Made by a program: the position numbers and the translations under genes. The notes under the pieces were generated by a model, which worked only from the letters and a program-made list of their open reading frames with translations, did no database searches and had not been told where the DNA came from. From contig JAITYX010000047.1 of the NCBI GenBank assembly GCA_021018815.1, forward strand, positions 3,605,001 to 3,669,000: a DNA stretch of 64,000 nt, written 5' to 3'. This document shows, piece by piece, positions 58,861-64,000 of the stretch. The first letter of the stretch is position 1. Each line of letters begins with the position of its first letter. The stretch comes from Talinum fruticosum. Lineage: Eukaryota > Streptophyta > Magnoliopsida > Caryophyllales > Talinaceae.

Positions 58861-59007
58861 ACAACTTATAACCGCTATACAACTCATAAAGGTATAACCG
58901 CTAATTATAACAGATTCATAACAACTCGTAATGAGCTCATAGCAGCTCATAACAGTTCATAAACGCTATAATCGTTAGTTTTAATAACCGAAACGAACAA
59001 GCCCTTA

Positions 59008-59860
59008 CACGGTTACTCCGTGATGAATAGAACTCTTGTGTTTTTTGCCCTATTTAACATCACCAAACATTCAAATATAAGAATATAACAATTCAAGTTT
59101 TTTTTTCAAATTCAGCCAAATTACTACACTTGAAATAGAGGTTAGTTTCAAATCAATTAAACATACAATTTTGGGGTGATTAAGTCAAATTTAAATTTCG
59201 AGATGAAGATGTCACAGGGAGCAACATAATTTTCTCCATAATTTTAAAATGACAATTCAAATTTGGGTTTCAAACGGAAACTTGATAATTTAACAAAATC
59301 CTAAATTCATAAGAATTCCCTATATTCAACACCTTTTCCTATAAAAACTCAAAAACTAACCACAAAAATAATGGCAATTACATTACGACTCACCTTAACT
59401 TGGCAACAATAGCGATTACGTCAAGTTGGGAAGAGAAAAGAGAGAGAGATAGAGCAAGGATGCTGAGAATGAAGGCAAGTTGGGATGAGAAGGAGAGAGA
59501 TAGAGAGAGTGACATGATCCATTCCTCTTTAATAAAAAACTTATATGACTGTTGGGTAAAAATATTAGTAGGGATAATCTGCCATCTGTTCACTTATTTT
59601 TATTATTTTCATCAAAAAAATTAAACTTCATTAAAAAAATAACTTTTAAATAGAAAAATAAAATCAACATAATCTTTAAATACAATATCAAAACGATGTC
59701 TCTTTTAACAATTTTCATACAATATAAACCACCTCCCAATTTTTTTTTGTTTTTTCCCCTATACCTCGTGTAAGGTTAACTAACTTGAATATTCAATCAA
59801 TCAACTGCAGATTCGAATATCAACCGTTGAGGGCACCAATGCGCCATTGCTTCAACCGGA
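59008..59860. other. PECT1 upstream region
   Basis: AT-rich DNA with a GA-rich block at 59430-59510 and T-rich tracts. No gene is recognised. The PECT1 promoter should lie in this interval, and a (GA)n run at 59873-59883 is in the probable leader. Confidence 0.35.
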
Positions 59861-59982
59861 GGCAAACTCAGGAGAGAGAGAGAGAACCGCTTTCACCAGA
59901 TTCAGAGAGACATCGACAGAGAAAGAGAGGAATCGTACTGGGATCGTCTCGCTGGGCTCGAGTCTTGAGGTGGACCAGCTGA

Positions 59983-63798
<3,816 letters not shown>

Positions 63799-64000
63799 GT
63801 TACTACCCTGCTCTTGTTTTTAAGACCTGGCATTCTCTTCAAATTCTGTGTTTAATGCTGTAGTCTTTTTTAAATCAGTTATTGGATGTGTACTTGCCAT
63901 GTACATGTCCATAGATTGTTTATATTGCTCTGCTTTCATCGATTGCCCTTAAAATTGAATAACTCTTCAGGATGAATTGTAGTATCTAAACGGGTGTGTA

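Larger units (their letters stand above)
48272..59004. mobile_element. Tourist-like MITE apparently split by nested Helitrons
   Basis: TTA (48269-48271) precedes GGTCATGTTCG, and CGAACAAGCCC is followed by TTA (59005-59007). The ends pair at 9 of 11 positions and fit a Tourist/Harbinger-type element with a TTA target duplication. Both arms carry the same TAACAGCTCATAACAG-type words and both run into (ATT)n tracts. Between them lie two or more Helitron units (48470-51783 and 51849-58358). If correct, the original MITE was about 0.8-0.9 kb. Alternatively the two ends belong to separate copies. Confidence 0.45.

Noticed and set aside
58693..58962. 89-residue frame with a long Ile run
   Set aside because: It is translation of an (ATT)n microsatellite.

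Overview
This is nuclear DNA of a flowering plant, probably a dicot. The evidence is spliced genes with GT-AG introns, plant-only gene families (ROP-interactive CRIB protein, plant LRR proteins, long-chain alcohol oxidase, PMEI-type inhibitor, plant PECT1), AT-rich intergenic DNA and a dense load of plant-type transposons. The species cannot be named from the sequence.

Five host genes are supported. (1) A four-exon ROP-interactive CRIB (RIC) protein, + strand, 4476-6360. (2) A secreted leucine-rich-repeat protein of the PII-2/RLP type, - strand, 8555-9955, convergent with the RIC gene. (3) A long-chain alcohol oxidase (FAO), + strand, 38795-42824, in three exons with two single-base frameshifts. 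(4) A small invertase/pectin methylesterase inhibitor, + strand, 45501-46058. (5) The first five exons of ethanolamine-phosphate cytidylyltransferase (PECT1), + strand, from 59992 to the window edge, with one single-base frameshift and a GC-AG intron. The products act in ROP GTPase signalling, at the cell surface or wall, and in lipid metabolism. Nothing suggests that they form one pathway.

The rest is mostly transposon debris, some of it datable by structure. 1-2320: a copia element with most of pol deleted, ending in its 3' LTR. 11540-13720: Helitron Rep remnants and an RPA-like exon. 20939-23600: a two-gene PIF/Harbinger element (transposase plus Myb/SANT protein). 23702-24404: a 5'-truncated LINE with a poly(A) tail. 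24896-25377: a non-autonomous hAT element with 8-bp target duplications, sitting inside an older MITE. 29468-34392: a complete but dead copia element on the - strand, with two LTRs, primer-binding site, polypurine tract and a 5-bp target duplication. 44387-44610: a SINE-like retroposon with a 13-bp target duplication. 47040-47650: a Mutator-like transposase tail.

The most complex part is 48272-59004. A Tourist-like MITE with (ATT)n cores appears to be split by Helitrons on the - strand, whose TC...CTAG ends lie between A and T. One carries what looks like the N-terminus of a histone H2A gene. The other, about 6.5 kb, carries a multi-exon RPA70-like gene, GC-rich minisatellites and tandem duplications, and I saw no Rep/helicase in it.

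Both multi-exon metabolic genes show single-base deletions, at least two of them in homopolymer runs, while being otherwise well preserved. This points to base-calling error in the assembly at least as much as to pseudogenes.
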